This document shows positions 9,037 to 18,097 of a stretch of 64,000 nucleotides of DNA, in pieces (the stretch's first letter is position 1; every line of letters begins with the position of its first letter). Below the pieces are notes generated by a model. That model was not told where the DNA came from, did not search any database, and was given only the letters and a program-made list of their open reading frames with translations. The stretch is from Lysinibacillus fusiformis. Its GTDB lineage: Bacteria; Bacillota; Bacilli; Bacillales_A; Planococcaceae. The translations under genes and the position numbers were made by a program. The stretch spans positions 992,001-1,056,000 of the forward strand of contig NZ_PDFK01000001.1 in NCBI RefSeq assembly GCF_002845985.1, written 5' to 3'.

Positions 9037-10404
9037 ATGAAAAAATTAATGTGGTCGTTTGTATTTGTTCTAGCCTTCTTTCTAATTCCTTTCACGGCTA
9101 CTCATGCTGCAAGTAATGATCAACAGCTTATGAAGGAAATTAAGGAGATCATTAAAAATACTTATGTTGGAACAATCGATGGAAACTTAGAGAAAGCCAC
9201 GTCCATCTCAGAAATCATGGAGATGCTTGATCCATATTCCACTTATTTTACAAAGCAAGAATTTGAGGATTATATGAATAGCATTAACCTATCAACAATT
9301 GGGATTGGTGTTATAATTGAAGAACACGAAGATGGGATTCATATTTTACAAGTAATTGAAGGCAGTGGCGCCTTTGAAGCTAGTATTAAGGCTGGAGATA
9401 TCATCATTGCCGTTAATGGTGAATCTATTATTGGTCGCTCTACACAAGAAACCTCTTCCCTCTTAATCGGTAATGAAGGGACCCAAGTGAAGGTTACAAT
9501 CAAGCATAGTAATGAAACGACAACAACTAAAACTATTACACGAAAAAAATTCACATTACCAAATGTACAATCTGAATTACTGTTTGGACATGTTGGCTAT
9601 ATTTCGTTGGCTTCCTTTTCTGAAGATGGCGCACAGCTTGTCAAAAAAGCGCTTATTGACTTAAAACAACGTGGTGCAACATCGTTCATTTTGGATTTAC
9701 AAAATAATGGTGGGGGTTACGTGACAACAGCGGAAGAAATGACAGGATTATTCCCGTCTGCTAAAATCGCCTATTTATTAGAGGAAGCACACGCCTCCTA
9801 CACAATACCAGCAGTTCACCAAAATACAAAATTTCCAAAAAATACTCGTATTCTCGTGAATCGCTATAGTGCTAGTGCTTCTGAAATGCTTTCCGCCTCA
9901 CTAAAAGACCAAAAGGCGGCTATATTATATGGTGAAACAACCTATGGAAAAGGTGCTATGCAAGGCTTTTATACCTTACATGATGGAAGTTATTTAAAGC
10001 TAACAGTCGGTAAATTTACAGGACCTGCTAGTCAGACTATTCACGAAGTAGGGGTTAAGCCAAATATACAAACAACATCAGCTCCTATTTTCCAAGCACA
10101 TTTTGATGCTCTAAAGGAACAGTATCCAAAATATAGAAAGTTATCTACTGCAAAGAGTAATGCAACAAAAGAAAAAGTAAGTGTGAAAATCCCCGCAGTT
10201 CTTTCTTCACAAATTGCTAAAGATCACGTTCAACTAGTTGCTTTAGGGGCAAATGAAGTATCTATAACTGCTAAAGTTGAAGGGCAAACACTTGTCGTTA
10301 CCCCAGCAAAATCTTTAGTAGCAGATCAAGAATATATGCTACTTATTCATGCAAATAGCAAGAGTCAAAAAGGCTACTATCAGCATATAAAAATAAATCA
10401 GTAA
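9037..10404 (+). CDS. Secreted S41-family (CtpA-like) C-terminal processing protease
   Basis: 455 residues with a signal peptide (MKKLMWSF..., cleavage near THAAS). An N-terminal helical part (EIIKNTYVGTI, LDPYSTYFT) is typical of S41 peptidases, followed by a PDZ domain (TIGIGVIIEEHEDGIHIL ... IKAGDIIIAVNGESI, about residues 85-165). The catalytic part has LQNNGGGYVTTAEEM, the serine in NRYSASASEML and the lysine in TTYGKGAMQ, so the Ser/Lys dyad is intact. The C-terminal 100 residues resemble a bacterial Ig-like beta domain, which is additional to the minimal family. The ribosome site GAGGTG is modest. It probably processes extracellular or envelope proteins; the substrate is unknown. Confidence 0.88.
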   Translation: MKKLMWSFVFVLAFFLIPFTATHAASNDQQLMKEIKEIIKNTYVGTIDGNLEKATSISEIMEMLDPYSTYFTKQEFEDYMNSINLSTIGIGVIIEEHEDGIHILQVIEGSGAFEASIKAGDIIIAVNGESIIGRSTQETSSLLIGNEGTQVKVTIKHSNETTTTKTITRKKFTLPNVQSELLFGHVGYISLASFSEDGAQLVKKALIDLKQRGATSFILDLQNNGGGYVTTAEEMTGLFPSAKIAYLLEEAHASYTIPAVHQNTKFPKNTRILVNRYSASASEMLSASLKDQKAAILYGETTYGKGAMQGFYTLHDGSYLKLTVGKFTGPASQTIHEVGVKPNIQTTSAPIFQAHFDALKEQYPKYRKLSTAKSNATKEKVSVKIPAVLSSQIAKDHVQLVALGANEVSITAKVEGQTLVVTPAKSLVADQEYMLLIHANSKSQKGYYQHIKINQ

Positions 10405-10450
10405 AAAATCCTCTCATCGATAGACATTTTATCGTTGAGAGGATTTTTTA
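10403..10450. terminator. Shared terminator between the S41 protease and TetR genes
   Basis: AAAAATCCTCTCATCGAT and ATCGTTGAGAGGATTTTTT form a long stem with A and T runs on both sides, usable for both convergent genes. It overlaps the last bases of the TetR gene. Confidence 0.88.
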
Positions 10451-11047
10451 TATCGTTTCTTTTGTTTTCCAAAAATATAATTGTATAATATCATTTGCCA
10501 GATCAGCAGGTAATCTTTTTTGCTCTAATAAATAAATTATGATGAGTCGCTCCATTGATCCTACTAAGCTGTCTATCATTATTTTCATATCCACACTATA
10601 CATCTGCAAATCTTTGTCGCAATCATGAAGATAAATTAGGTGGATAATTTGCTGTGTCAGTTGTTTTTTCACTATATGGGATTGCTCTGATTCGATAAAA
10701 CCGATTTTTGTCAATTTGGGATTTTCCGTAATATAAACGAACAAGTTTAATAACTTTTGCTCTAACAGCGTGACAAATCCTTTTAAGCCGTTTTCAACAA
10801 TTTCAGTTGATTGACTTTCCAGCGCTTCCAAAAATCCACTTTGGAATTGTATATTTAAATCATTATAAAGGGCATCCTTGCTTTTAAAATACAGATAAAA
10901 AGTAGGCTGTGTTACATTGGCAGCCTTTACAATGTCACTAATTTTTGTCTGATAATAACCTTTATCAGAAAATAGCTCTATCGCTTTTTCAAGTAAGATT
11001 TGTTTGCTTCGCTCTCCATTTGAATTAAATTTTCTGCCTCTTGCCAT
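10448..11047 (-). CDS. TetR-family transcriptional regulator
   Basis: 199 residues from the ATG at 11047, which follows AAGGTGG; the longer frame from a GTG at 11056 would overlap that site. The N-terminal DNA-binding domain is clear: ILLEKAIELFSDKGYYQTKISDIVKAANVTQPTFYLYFKSKDALYNDL. The remainder is a helical ligand domain without recognisable specificity. It is not adjacent to an obvious target such as an efflux pump or acyl-CoA gene; the divergent neighbour across a 545-bp AT-rich gap is putB. The ligand and regulon are unknown. Confidence 0.85.
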   Translation of the reverse strand: MARGRKFNSNGERSKQILLEKAIELFSDKGYYQTKISDIVKAANVTQPTFYLYFKSKDALYNDLNIQFQSGFLEALESQSTEIVENGLKGFVTLLEQKLLNLFVYITENPKLTKIGFIESEQSHIVKKQLTQQIIHLIYLHDCDKDLQMYSVDMKIMIDSLVGSMERLIIIYLLEQKRLPADLANDIIQLYFWKTKETI

Positions 11048-11230
11048 ACTTTCCACCTTATCTTAGTTTAAAGTAGTCATATTGCCTTCAGTATTACAAA
11101 TCAAAAGTAACTATATCTTCACAAATTGTACATATTTTATCCATGATTATACACCATTCTATTATAATACACCCACTTTTTTTTTACTATGAACTACTAT
11201 TAATATGATATTTATAATAGAAATAAAAAA

Positions 11231-11265
11231 GTAATTATCTTAGAATTTCTTCTAAAGATAATTAC
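11231..11265. repeat. Stem-loop in the tetR-putB intergenic region
   Basis: GTAATTATCTT pairs with AAAGATAATTAC with an extra AGAA/TTCT inside; A-rich sequence precedes and TTTTA follows. The 11048-11544 gap holds no gene that I can support and is otherwise very AT-rich. The hairpin could terminate an unseen short transcript. Confidence 0.45.
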
Positions 11266-11544
11266 TTTTAACATTATATTAAAATACCAAAAGGACTCAA
11301 AAATCAATTGAGCACCTTGATTAAATATCAGAAAATTCTCTTAACAATTACATGCTTTGTGTAATACACATACCTTTCAACATAATTCAAAACTATTATT
11401 TTGAAAAGTCCCTTTTATTGAAAAAAATTTTTTTATTTGTTTTTTTCACTTTCAAAAGTCAATCAATACAATAGTTTTCTCCCCTTATCGCTTCTTCAAA
11501 AAAATTTTTTCTAAAAATCTAGCCATTTTACTTTTCAAAAAAAG

Positions 11545-11553
11545 TGTTATAAT
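11545..11553 (+). promoter_or_regulatory. Extended -10 promoter element of putB
   Basis: TGTTATAAT, a TGn extended perfect -10 hexamer, lies 28 bp before the GGAGG site of putB. No good -35 is visible at 17 bp. Confidence 0.5.
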
Positions 11554-11591
11554 CGCCAAGAATTTAAAATTTTCAATTTTGGAGGCATATG

Positions 11592-12566
11592 ATGGTATTA
11601 CGTGATTTTTTCATTTACTTATCAGAAAACAAATTATTAAATAGCGCTGCACAAAAATATGGTCTAAAAATGGGTGCTCAAAGTGTAGTTGCTGGAACAA
11701 GCTTACCTGAAGTTGTGCAATCGATTAGAGAATTAAACAATGCTAATATTTCATGTACAGTCGATAATCTAGGCGAATTCGTCTACGAAAAATCAGAAGC
11801 AACAGCTGCAAAAAATAATATTTTAGCTGTTGTTCAAGCTATTCATGATGAAAAGCTTGATGCTCACATCTCCCTTAAACCTTCTCAATTAGGTTTAGAT
11901 ATTGATTATGCATTTTGCTACGAAAACTTAAAAGAAATCGTGGCTCTGGCACATCAATATAACATTTTCGTAAATTTCGATATGGAAAACTACGAACGCT
12001 TACACAGCTCTTTTGAATTATTAGAGGAACTACACAAAGAGTTTGATAACGTAGGTACAGTTATTCAAGCTTACTTCTTCGAGTCAGAAGAAAATATTGA
12101 GAAATACAAAAACTTCCGATTACGAATCGTTAAAGGTGCCTACAAAGAGCCAGAAAATGTAGCATATCAATCAAAAGGTGATATTGATCGCAACTATTTA
12201 AAACTAATCGAGTATCATTTATTACATGGTAAATTTACTTCGATCGCTACACATGACCATAATGTTATTAACCATGTAAAACAATTTGTGAAGCAACATA
12301 ATATTCCAAATGAAAAATTCGAATTCCAAATGCTATATGGTTTCCGTAAAGAAATGCAGCTAGATCTTGCACGTGAAGGCTATAACTTCTGCACGTACCT
12401 ACCATTTGGTAACGATTGGTACGGTTACTTTATGCGCCGTTTAGCAGAACGCCCACAAAATGTGGCACTTGTGACAAAACAAGTGTTTAATAAAAAAACA
12501 AATATGGCAATCGGCTTAGGAGCTGCGGCATTTGCTCTTGGTCGCCTTTCAAAAAAAGGAAAATAA
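11592..12566 (+). CDS. putB: Proline dehydrogenase
   Basis: FAD-dependent monofunctional proline dehydrogenase, 324 residues, oxidising L-proline to pyrroline-5-carboxylate at the membrane. Family landmarks include CTVDNLGEF, SLKPSQLGLDI, the FAD-contacting RLRIVKGAYKEP, IATHD and the C-terminal FGNDWYGYFMRRLAERPQN, where the paired arginines bind the proline carboxylate. The last 25 residues, with a short Gly/Ala-rich hydrophobic stretch before a basic end, may associate with the membrane. ATGATG gives two possible starts; I chose the second (11592), six bases from GGAGG. With rocA at 14180 it completes proline-to-glutamate conversion. Confidence 0.93.
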   Translation: MVLRDFFIYLSENKLLNSAAQKYGLKMGAQSVVAGTSLPEVVQSIRELNNANISCTVDNLGEFVYEKSEATAAKNNILAVVQAIHDEKLDAHISLKPSQLGLDIDYAFCYENLKEIVALAHQYNIFVNFDMENYERLHSSFELLEELHKEFDNVGTVIQAYFFESEENIEKYKNFRLRIVKGAYKEPENVAYQSKGDIDRNYLKLIEYHLLHGKFTSIATHDHNVINHVKQFVKQHNIPNEKFEFQMLYGFRKEMQLDLAREGYNFCTYLPFGNDWYGYFMRRLAERPQNVALVTKQVFNKKTNMAIGLGAAAFALGRLSKKGK

Positions 12567-12583
12567 TCATTACAAGCTAGATG

Positions 12584-12635
12584 CTATCCATCAGTTAGAT
12601 AGTTCTATCCGTCACTTTTGGGAGTCTATCCATCA
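12584..12635. repeat. 21-bp-spaced direct repeats after putB
   Basis: CTATCCATCA or CTATCCGTCA starts at 12584, 12605 and 12626, exactly 21 bp apart, within a 79-bp gap between putB and the terminator. The bases between copies are less conserved. Confidence 0.7.
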
Positions 12636-12645
12636 AATCAACAAT

Positions 12646-12686
12646 AAAAGCGAAAACATCGTTAATCAATGTTTTCGCTTTTTTTA
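12646..12686. terminator. Terminator between putB and the PAS-Fis regulator gene
   Basis: AAAAGCGAAAACAT and ATGTTTTCGCTTTTTTT flank a ten-base loop. It serves convergent genes and overlaps the last codons of the minus-strand regulator. Confidence 0.88.
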
Positions 12687-13999
12687 TTGAGCTTATAGTT
12701 TTTAACACGATATTGTAAGCTTTGACGACGAATCCCCAATGCCGCAGCCGTTTTAGAAATATTCCCCTGATGAAAATCTAACGCCTTCGAAATATAGTAC
12801 TCCTCTACCTCTTTCATGTAGACGTCTAACGGTCGAATATCCTGCTGATTTTTAATTACAAACAAGTCACTCGTAGATACTTCTTTTTCCGTTTCCTCAC
12901 ATGAGCTTTGGATTTTCCATTTGAAATGGACAGGCAACATATGTGACTCCACAATCATTTCATTGGTAATCAACGACGTAATTTCATCCAATAGAACTTC
13001 CAATTCCTTTAGATTACCTGGCCAATCATATTTTAAAAAGGTTTCACGTACTTCTTCTGAAAGCCCTTGAATCGATGAGCCAAAGCTATCACGATGCCGT
13101 TTGAAATAGTCATCGATAAAGGGCATGATATCCTCTTTTCTTTCTCGTAAAGGTGGTACATATATTGTGATGCCAGAAAAAAGTCGATACAGCTTTTTAG
13201 ATAGCTCTTGCTTTTGAATTAAATCAATTGGGTCTTTGCCAACACTAGCGATTAGAACATGCTGATGATTTGGGTGATTATTAAAAAGCTCAACAATCTT
13301 TTCCTGTGCTTCAAGCGATAAATATTCGATACGCTCTGCAAAAAAAGTGATTTTTTCCTTTTCAATAATATATTTTTCAAATTGCTTTAAAACCGTTTTT
13401 TCGTCTCGACGGCAAATTAAAGCAATAAACATATCATTTTGAACCTTTAGATCATGATGAATTCCCTCAGCCACCATATCAATGCCTGTACCTGATTCCC
13501 CTATTAAGACAACAGGCATTCTACTTAGCGCTACAATCTTTGCTTTTTCAATAACATCCTTCATGACTGGTGATACAGCCGTGATAATGTCAAATGTCAA
13601 TGGTGCGCCATATCTTCTTAATGGCTGATACATCATATATTCAAGCTGTGTAATATCTCGCGCAAATTCCACAGCCCCCACCAAAGCACCTTCATAGTGC
13701 AACGGATAAATATTGCTTATATAGGTCACTTCTTGATTTTTTTTATTCCAATACGTTTTTTTGATATTGTAAATGGGTGTTTCAGAGCTGAGGACTTTAT
13801 AAATATCACTTTTTTCAATCTCAAAATCAATAATCTCTAAGGCTCGTCTTTCCTCAAACTCATCTTCGTTAACACCTTCTAATTCCCTCATTTTTTTATT
13901 ATATATGAGCAACTTGCCATCCGTATCTACGACGCAAATTCCCATATCACCTTTTTCAATGACATATTTATAAATACTTTGTAGTACATTATTATCCAT
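12662..13999 (-). CDS. PAS/AAA+/Fis regulator with degenerate sigma-54 activator core
   Basis: 445 residues built like a RocR/NtrC-type enhancer-binding protein. A PAS sensor spans about 1-120 (MGICVVDTDGKLLIYNKKMRELEG), an AAA+ region about 135-365, and a C-terminal Fis-type helix-turn-helix holds the last 45 (ISKTAAALGIRRQSLQYRVK). The C-terminal AAA+ half is normal (VPPLRERKEDI, YDWPGNLKELEVLL). The N-terminal half is not: Walker A reads GESGTGID, with Ile173 in place of the catalytic Lys; the GAFTGA sigma-54 loop is missing; and the usual Walker B LFLDE has become ITFFAER. It therefore cannot be a normal sigma-54 ATPase and may act on sigma-A promoters, as TyrR does. It lies between convergent putB and divergent rocA, so proline or arginine catabolism is its likely target. 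Confidence 0.85.
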   Translation of the reverse strand: MDNNVLQSIYKYVIEKGDMGICVVDTDGKLLIYNKKMRELEGVNEDEFEERRALEIIDFEIEKSDIYKVLSSETPIYNIKKTYWNKKNQEVTYISNIYPLHYEGALVGAVEFARDITQLEYMMYQPLRRYGAPLTFDIITAVSPVMKDVIEKAKIVALSRMPVVLIGESGTGIDMVAEGIHHDLKVQNDMFIALICRRDEKTVLKQFEKYIIEKEKITFFAERIEYLSLEAQEKIVELFNNHPNHQHVLIASVGKDPIDLIQKQELSKKLYRLFSGITIYVPPLRERKEDIMPFIDDYFKRHRDSFGSSIQGLSEEVRETFLKYDWPGNLKELEVLLDEITSLITNEMIVESHMLPVHFKWKIQSSCEETEKEVSTSDLFVIKNQQDIRPLDVYMKEVEEYYISKALDFHQGNISKTAAALGIRRQSLQYRVKNYKLNKKSENID

Positions 14000-14090
14000 C
14001 TTGTCCTCCTGTATTCCATTAAGCTTATTCTAACACCAATACGAAAAACAGATGCAAAAATTGAAAAAATTTTAAGATTTGAGTTGATAA

Positions 14091-14153
14091 ATGCCAAATT
14101 ATATTGCATTATATAATTATCACAATCTTAAAAGGTGCATAATCATTTGGCAT
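14091..14153. promoter_or_regulatory. Inverted ATGCCAAA/TTTGGCAT pair upstream of rocA
   Basis: ATGCCAAA at 14091-14098 and TTTGGCAT at 14146-14153 form an 8-bp inverted pair 55 bp apart, with candidate -10 sequence TATAAT at 14112-14117 between them. It could be an operator for the divergently encoded PAS-Fis regulator. No properly spaced sigma-54 promoter was found. Confidence 0.4.
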
Positions 14154-14179
14154 CACTTATCCATGGGGAGGAAACTGAC

Positions 14180-15724
14180 ATGATTCCATACAAACACGAA
14201 CCATTCACAGATTTTTCACAAGAGGCAAACTACAATGCTTATGTGGAGGCTTTAAATAAAGTTGAAGGTTACTTAGGTCAAGACTACCCACTTATCATTG
14301 GTGGCGAGCGCATTACAACAGAAGATAAAATCGTTTCGTACAATCCTGCAAAGAAAACAGAAGTGATTGGCCGTGTGTCAAAAGCAAGCAAAGAGTTAGC
14401 TGAAAAAGCGATGCAAGCAGCGGATGAAACATTCAAAACATGGAAAAAAGTTGACCCTGCGATTCGTGCTGACGTTTTGTTCAAAGCAGCAGCTATTATT
14501 CGTCGTCGTAAACATGAATTCTCTGCATTATTAACAAAAGAAGCAGGGAAACCATGGGCAGAGGCAGATGCAGATACAGCGGAAGCAATCGACTTCTTGG
14601 AATACTATGGTCGCCAAATGCTACGCATTAAAGGCGGTCAACCAGTAGAAAGCCGTCCAGGTGAATACAACCGTTATGACTATATTCCACTAGGAATCGG
14701 TATCGTTATTTCTCCTTGGAACTTCCCATTTGCGATCATGGCTGGTACAACAGTGGCCGCTTTAGTAACAGGGAACACAGTCTTATTAAAACCAGCTTCT
14801 ACAACACCAGTAGTGGCGTATAAATTTATCGAAGTATTAGAAGAAGCAGGTCTTCCAGCAGGTGCCGTGAACTTCGTACCAGGTTCTGGTGCTGAAGTAG
14901 GCGACTACTTAGTCGATCATCCAAAAACACGCTTCATCAGCTTCACAGGTTCACGTGATGTTGGTTTACGTATCAACCAACGTGCTTCTGTATTAAATGA
15001 TGGTCAAATTTGGATTAAACGTGTCATCGCTGAAATGGGCGGAAAAGATACAATCGTAGTTGATAAAGAAGCAGACTTAGAATTAGCTGCACAATCAATC
15101 GTCAAATCAGCATTTGGCTTCTCAGGTCAAAAATGTTCAGCCTGTTCTCGTGCAGTCATCGTTGAAGATGTGTATGAGCAAGTTGTTAATCGTGTAGAAG
15201 AATTAACAAATGCTTTAACAGTTGGAGATCCAACAGATTTCAGCAACTTCATGGCAACAGTTATTGACCAAGCGGCATTCAACAAAATTACGGAATACAT
15301 CGAAATCGGTAAAGGCGAAGGTCGTCTAGTGGCTGGTGGTACAGCAGATGATTCAGTTGGTTACTTTGTACAGCCAACTGTATTCGCAGACGTAGAACCT
15401 TCTGCACGTATTATGAAAGAAGAAATCTTCGGGCCAGTGGTAGCAATCGCAAAAGCAAAAGATTTCGATCACGCTATTGAAATTGCGAACGATACAGAAT
15501 ACGGTTTAACAGGTGCAGTCATCACGAAAAACCGTGTAAACTTAGAAAAAGCACGTGAAGAATTCCATGTAGGAAACCTTTACTTCAACCGTGGCTGTAC
15601 AGGTGCCATCGTTGGCTACCAACCATTTGGTGGCTTCAACATGTCAGGTACAGACTCAAAAGCAGGTGGACCAGACTACCTACAACTGCATATGCAAGCA
15701 AAAACAACTTCAGAAATGCTTTAA
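14180..15724 (+). CDS. rocA: L-glutamate gamma-semialdehyde (pyrroline-5-carboxylate) dehydrogenase
   Basis: 514 residues, the length of B. subtilis RocA/PutC. It oxidises glutamate semialdehyde to glutamate with NAD, the second step of proline and arginine breakdown. Aldehyde-dehydrogenase features are intact: [11 protein letters not shown], the NAD-binding [11 protein letters not shown], the general-base Glu in [12 protein letters not shown] and the catalytic Cys in [14 protein letters not shown], followed by KEEIFGPV. I use the ATG at 14180, which follows GGGGAGGAAAC. The open frame runs back to 14135, but that portion carries the putative regulatory repeat. It is divergent from the regulator and ends in a strong terminator. 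Confidence 0.95.
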   Translation: MIPYKHEPFTDFSQEANYNAYVEALNKVEGYLGQDYPLIIGGERITTEDKIVSYNPAKKTEVIGRVSKASKELAEKAMQAADETFKTWKKVDPAIRADVLFKAAAIIRRRKHEFSALLTKEAGKPWAEADADTAEAIDFLEYYGRQMLRIKGGQPVESRPGEYNRYDYIPLGIGIVISPWNFPFAIMAGTTVAALVTGNTVLLKPASTTPVVAYKFIEVLEEAGLPAGAVNFVPGSGAEVGDYLVDHPKTRFISFTGSRDVGLRINQRASVLNDGQIWIKRVIAEMGGKDTIVVDKEADLELAAQSIVKSAFGFSGQKCSACSRAVIVEDVYEQVVNRVEELTNALTVGDPTDFSNFMATVIDQAAFNKITEYIEIGKGEGRLVAGGTADDSVGYFVQPTVFADVEPSARIMKEEIFGPVVAIAKAKDFDHAIEIANDTEYGLTGAVITKNRVNLEKAREEFHVGNLYFNRGCTGAIVGYQPFGGFNMSGTDSKAGGPDYLQLHMQAKTTSEML

Positions 15725-15735
15725 TATTTTTCAAA

Positions 15736-15774
15736 AATGCCGTCCATTCCAAACAATGGGCGGCATTATTTTTT
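15736..15774 (+). terminator. Terminator of rocA
   Basis: AATGCCGTCCATT and AATGGGCGGCATT stem with a CCAAAC loop, followed by ATTTTTTT. Confidence 0.9.
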
Positions 15775-15792
15775 GGGCTAAACAGAAAACCA

Positions 15793-15812
15793 CTATATAA
15801 TAGAAGAAACTC
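15793..15812. repeat. 20-bp element shared with 49594-49613 (copy 1)
   Basis: CTATATAATAGAAGAAACTC occurs exactly here and at 49594-49613. Both copies sit shortly after a terminator and well before the next gene. The core TATAAT could be a -10 element, but no transcript can be assigned. Confidence 0.6.
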
Positions 15813-15987
15813 ATATGAATTTTGATTCACTCCCCCTCCCTTATTCCATACAAAATCTTTCTACAAAAACGAAAAGCCTACTTATTTCCTAGAATTCGTT
15901 GGCATATTTTATGATATTTCTAACATTTGACCCTTAACTTGATTGTATAACTTTGTTAAAATGATATCAGTTTAGGAGGGTAAAACT

Positions 15988-17961
15988 ATGAAAAAACGAT
16001 CAATTTTTATGTTGCTTATGATGCTTATTAGTGTAGTCATTTGGCAACCACAATCGGCCAATGCTGATGAGCTATCAGGCCATATGCACGAAAGTGGCTT
16101 GCGTTATTTAATCTCTAAAGATGCATTGATTAAAGATGCAAACGGCAGCTATCGTCCAAATGACACGGTTACACGCGGTGAATTTGCCACATACATAGCA
16201 AAGGCTTTAGATTTAGGTACAAAAAGCGACATGACGTTTACAGATGTCTCAGACACCTATTTATATGCAAATGAAATTAAGCTTGCCGCTACTGCTGGAA
16301 TTATCACAGGGTATACAGATGGCTCTTTTAAGCCTGACGCACGCATTTCAAGAGAGCATATGGCAGTTATGCTAATTAGAGCGGTGGATTATTTAAAAAT
16401 ACCAAAAGGTACTTCTTCTATTACATTTAAAGACAATGCCACTATTTTTAAAGATTTCCGTCAGGATATTGCCATTGGTGCACAATTAGGACTGATTAAA
16501 GGAAGCTCTAATGGCATGTTTTTACCTAGAGACAATGCCACTATCGGTGAAGCTTCAACATTCATTCTACGTTTAATTCTTCTTGCCGATCAAATGGATA
16601 CTGAGAATAACGAAAACAACGGAAACTCAGAGAATAATAGCAATAATAATGGAAACGCTGGTAACAACGAAAATACTGGGAATAACGGTAATACTACAGC
16701 ATATATCATCAAAGAAATTTCAAATGGCAATCTAGTAGACAAGCAAAGCCTTCCTACCTTTGAAGCAGCTGAAAAAGCGATGACAAGTAATTCGTTAGTG
16801 ATTACTCAAAATAATAAAATTATAAAAATGACTTCGGGTTATGTTGTAACGAATAATTACGTTGCACTGAACTCTGAAACAATTAAGGATCAAATCGCTG
16901 TTGCTGGAAATACAGAAATGGAGTATCTAGGCAGTGATGCCACACAAGTAAAAGTACGCTTAGCTGGTCATGTAGGCTATTTAAAACAGGCTGACGTTAG
17001 CTTAATTCCTTCTACATTAGTAAAGGGACGTTCTTTCTATTCAAATGAAAATGGTGAAATCAAGCATACCCTATATGATTATAAAACGAATAAGTATTCC
17101 TCTAGTTACGTGTACGGTAAGGCTCCTAGCTTTATGAAGCAAGGCGAAAAATACTTTAGCTGGGATGGCATTAATTTTACAAATGCCAATGGTTCTTCAA
17201 AAGGAGAAGGCTATAATTACTATCAATTCCTACCCGCTCGTGCGACAACTCAATATACAGCAGAAGAGCTAGATCAATATATTTTGCAAAAATTAGCGGA
17301 AGTTGAAAGCTCAGGTGCTACCATTTATAAGGATGCAACAACAAAAAGTAAGTTAATTGGCTTAGGCTCTGTGTTAAAGGAAGTAGAAGCGAATGCCCAT
17401 ATTAATGCTATGCTTATTTTATCTCTAGCACAGCATGAGAGCGCTTATGGTATGAGTGATCACGCACAAAACTTGAACAATCTATTTGGTTTATATGTCT
17501 ATGACACAAACCCACTAAACAAAAAGTTTGATAGTGTTGGTGCAAACATTAATGAGCTTGTTGAAAGGTTCTTACAGCCAAATTATATTACACCAGGAGG
17601 ACGTTATACGAATGGTGCAGTGGTTGGTTCTAAGGCTATCGGCTTCAATGTAAAATACGCTTCAGATCCATTCTGGGGCGCTAAAATTGCTGGACACTAC
17701 TATCGTGCAGAAAAGGCTTTAGGCTTTAAAGATGCAAATAACCCTTATAAAATTGCCCTAACTACAACAGCTGGTCTAAATGTTCGTGCAGACGCATCAA
17801 CAAGTCAAAGTCCATTGTTCACATTTAGCAAAAGTAATATGCCCGTCATTGTCACAGATACAGGAGCAAATGGTTGGTATCAAGTTGTTTCAGATAAATT
17901 ACCCACTGAACCTGCCTATATAAGTAAGGATTATATTAAATTCATCAATACCGTGAAATAA
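15988..17961 (+). CDS. SLH-anchored N-acetylglucosaminidase with SH3 domain
   Basis: 657-residue exported autolysin. After a signal peptide (cleavage near SANADE), three SLH domains occupy about residues 30-200 (for example GSYRPNDTVTRGEFATYIAKAL and GSFKPDARISREHMAVMLIRAV). An Asn/Gly-rich linker with many NN pairs follows at about 205-235. The central region leads to a GH73-type glucosaminidase domain at about 400-575, with the likely catalytic Glu in LAQHESAYGMSDHAQNLNN, and the chain ends in a bacterial SH3 domain (LTTTAGLNVRADASTSQ). It would cleave glycan strands at the S-layer-anchoring polymer. AGGAGGG precedes the ATG. The second SLH-glucosaminidase at 47661 has the same general plan but a different catalytic-domain sequence. 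Confidence 0.9.
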   Translation: MKKRSIFMLLMMLISVVIWQPQSANADELSGHMHESGLRYLISKDALIKDANGSYRPNDTVTRGEFATYIAKALDLGTKSDMTFTDVSDTYLYANEIKLAATAGIITGYTDGSFKPDARISREHMAVMLIRAVDYLKIPKGTSSITFKDNATIFKDFRQDIAIGAQLGLIKGSSNGMFLPRDNATIGEASTFILRLILLADQMDTENNENNGNSENNSNNNGNAGNNENTGNNGNTTAYIIKEISNGNLVDKQSLPTFEAAEKAMTSNSLVITQNNKIIKMTSGYVVTNNYVALNSETIKDQIAVAGNTEMEYLGSDATQVKVRLAGHVGYLKQADVSLIPSTLVKGRSFYSNENGEIKHTLYDYKTNKYSSSYVYGKAPSFMKQGEKYFSWDGINFTNANGSSKGEGYNYYQFLPARATTQYTAEELDQYILQKLAEVESSGATIYKDATTKSKLIGLGSVLKEVEANAHINAMLILSLAQHESAYGMSDHAQNLNNLFGLYVYDTNPLNKKFDSVGANINELVERFLQPNYITPGGRYTNGAVVGSKAIGFNVKYASDPFWGAKIAGHYYRAEKALGFKDANNPYKIALTTTAGLNVRADASTSQSPLFTFSKSNMPVIVTDTGANGWYQVVSDKLPTEPAYISKDYIKFINTVK

Positions 17962-17966
17962 TAGTA

Positions 17967-18004
17967 AATGGCTGCCTCCTAAGGAACGAGGCAGCCATTT
18001 TTTT
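17967..18004 (+). terminator. Terminator of the SLH-glucosaminidase gene
   Basis: AATGGCTGCCTC, short loop, GAGGCAGCCATT followed by T run. Confidence 0.9.
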
Positions 18005-18050
18005 ATAGATTTGTTTGTATTTTTCGAATGCGGGTATGTATAAAGTAAGA

Positions 18051-18092
18051 AAAACGATCCCAAAAGATAGCACCCCTTTGGAATCGTTCTTC
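18051..18092 (-). terminator. Terminator of the SLH-amidase gene
   Basis: On the minus strand AACGATTCCAAAG pairs with CTTTTGGGATCGTT and is followed by TTTCTT. Confidence 0.85.
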
Positions 18093-18097
18093 AACTA

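Noticed and set aside
14080..14120. Possible sigma-54 promoter (TGCCAA ... TTGCA) upstream of rocA
   Set aside because: The distance between the conserved GG-like and GC positions is one base too long and the -24 element lacks GG; sigma-54 spacing is strict.
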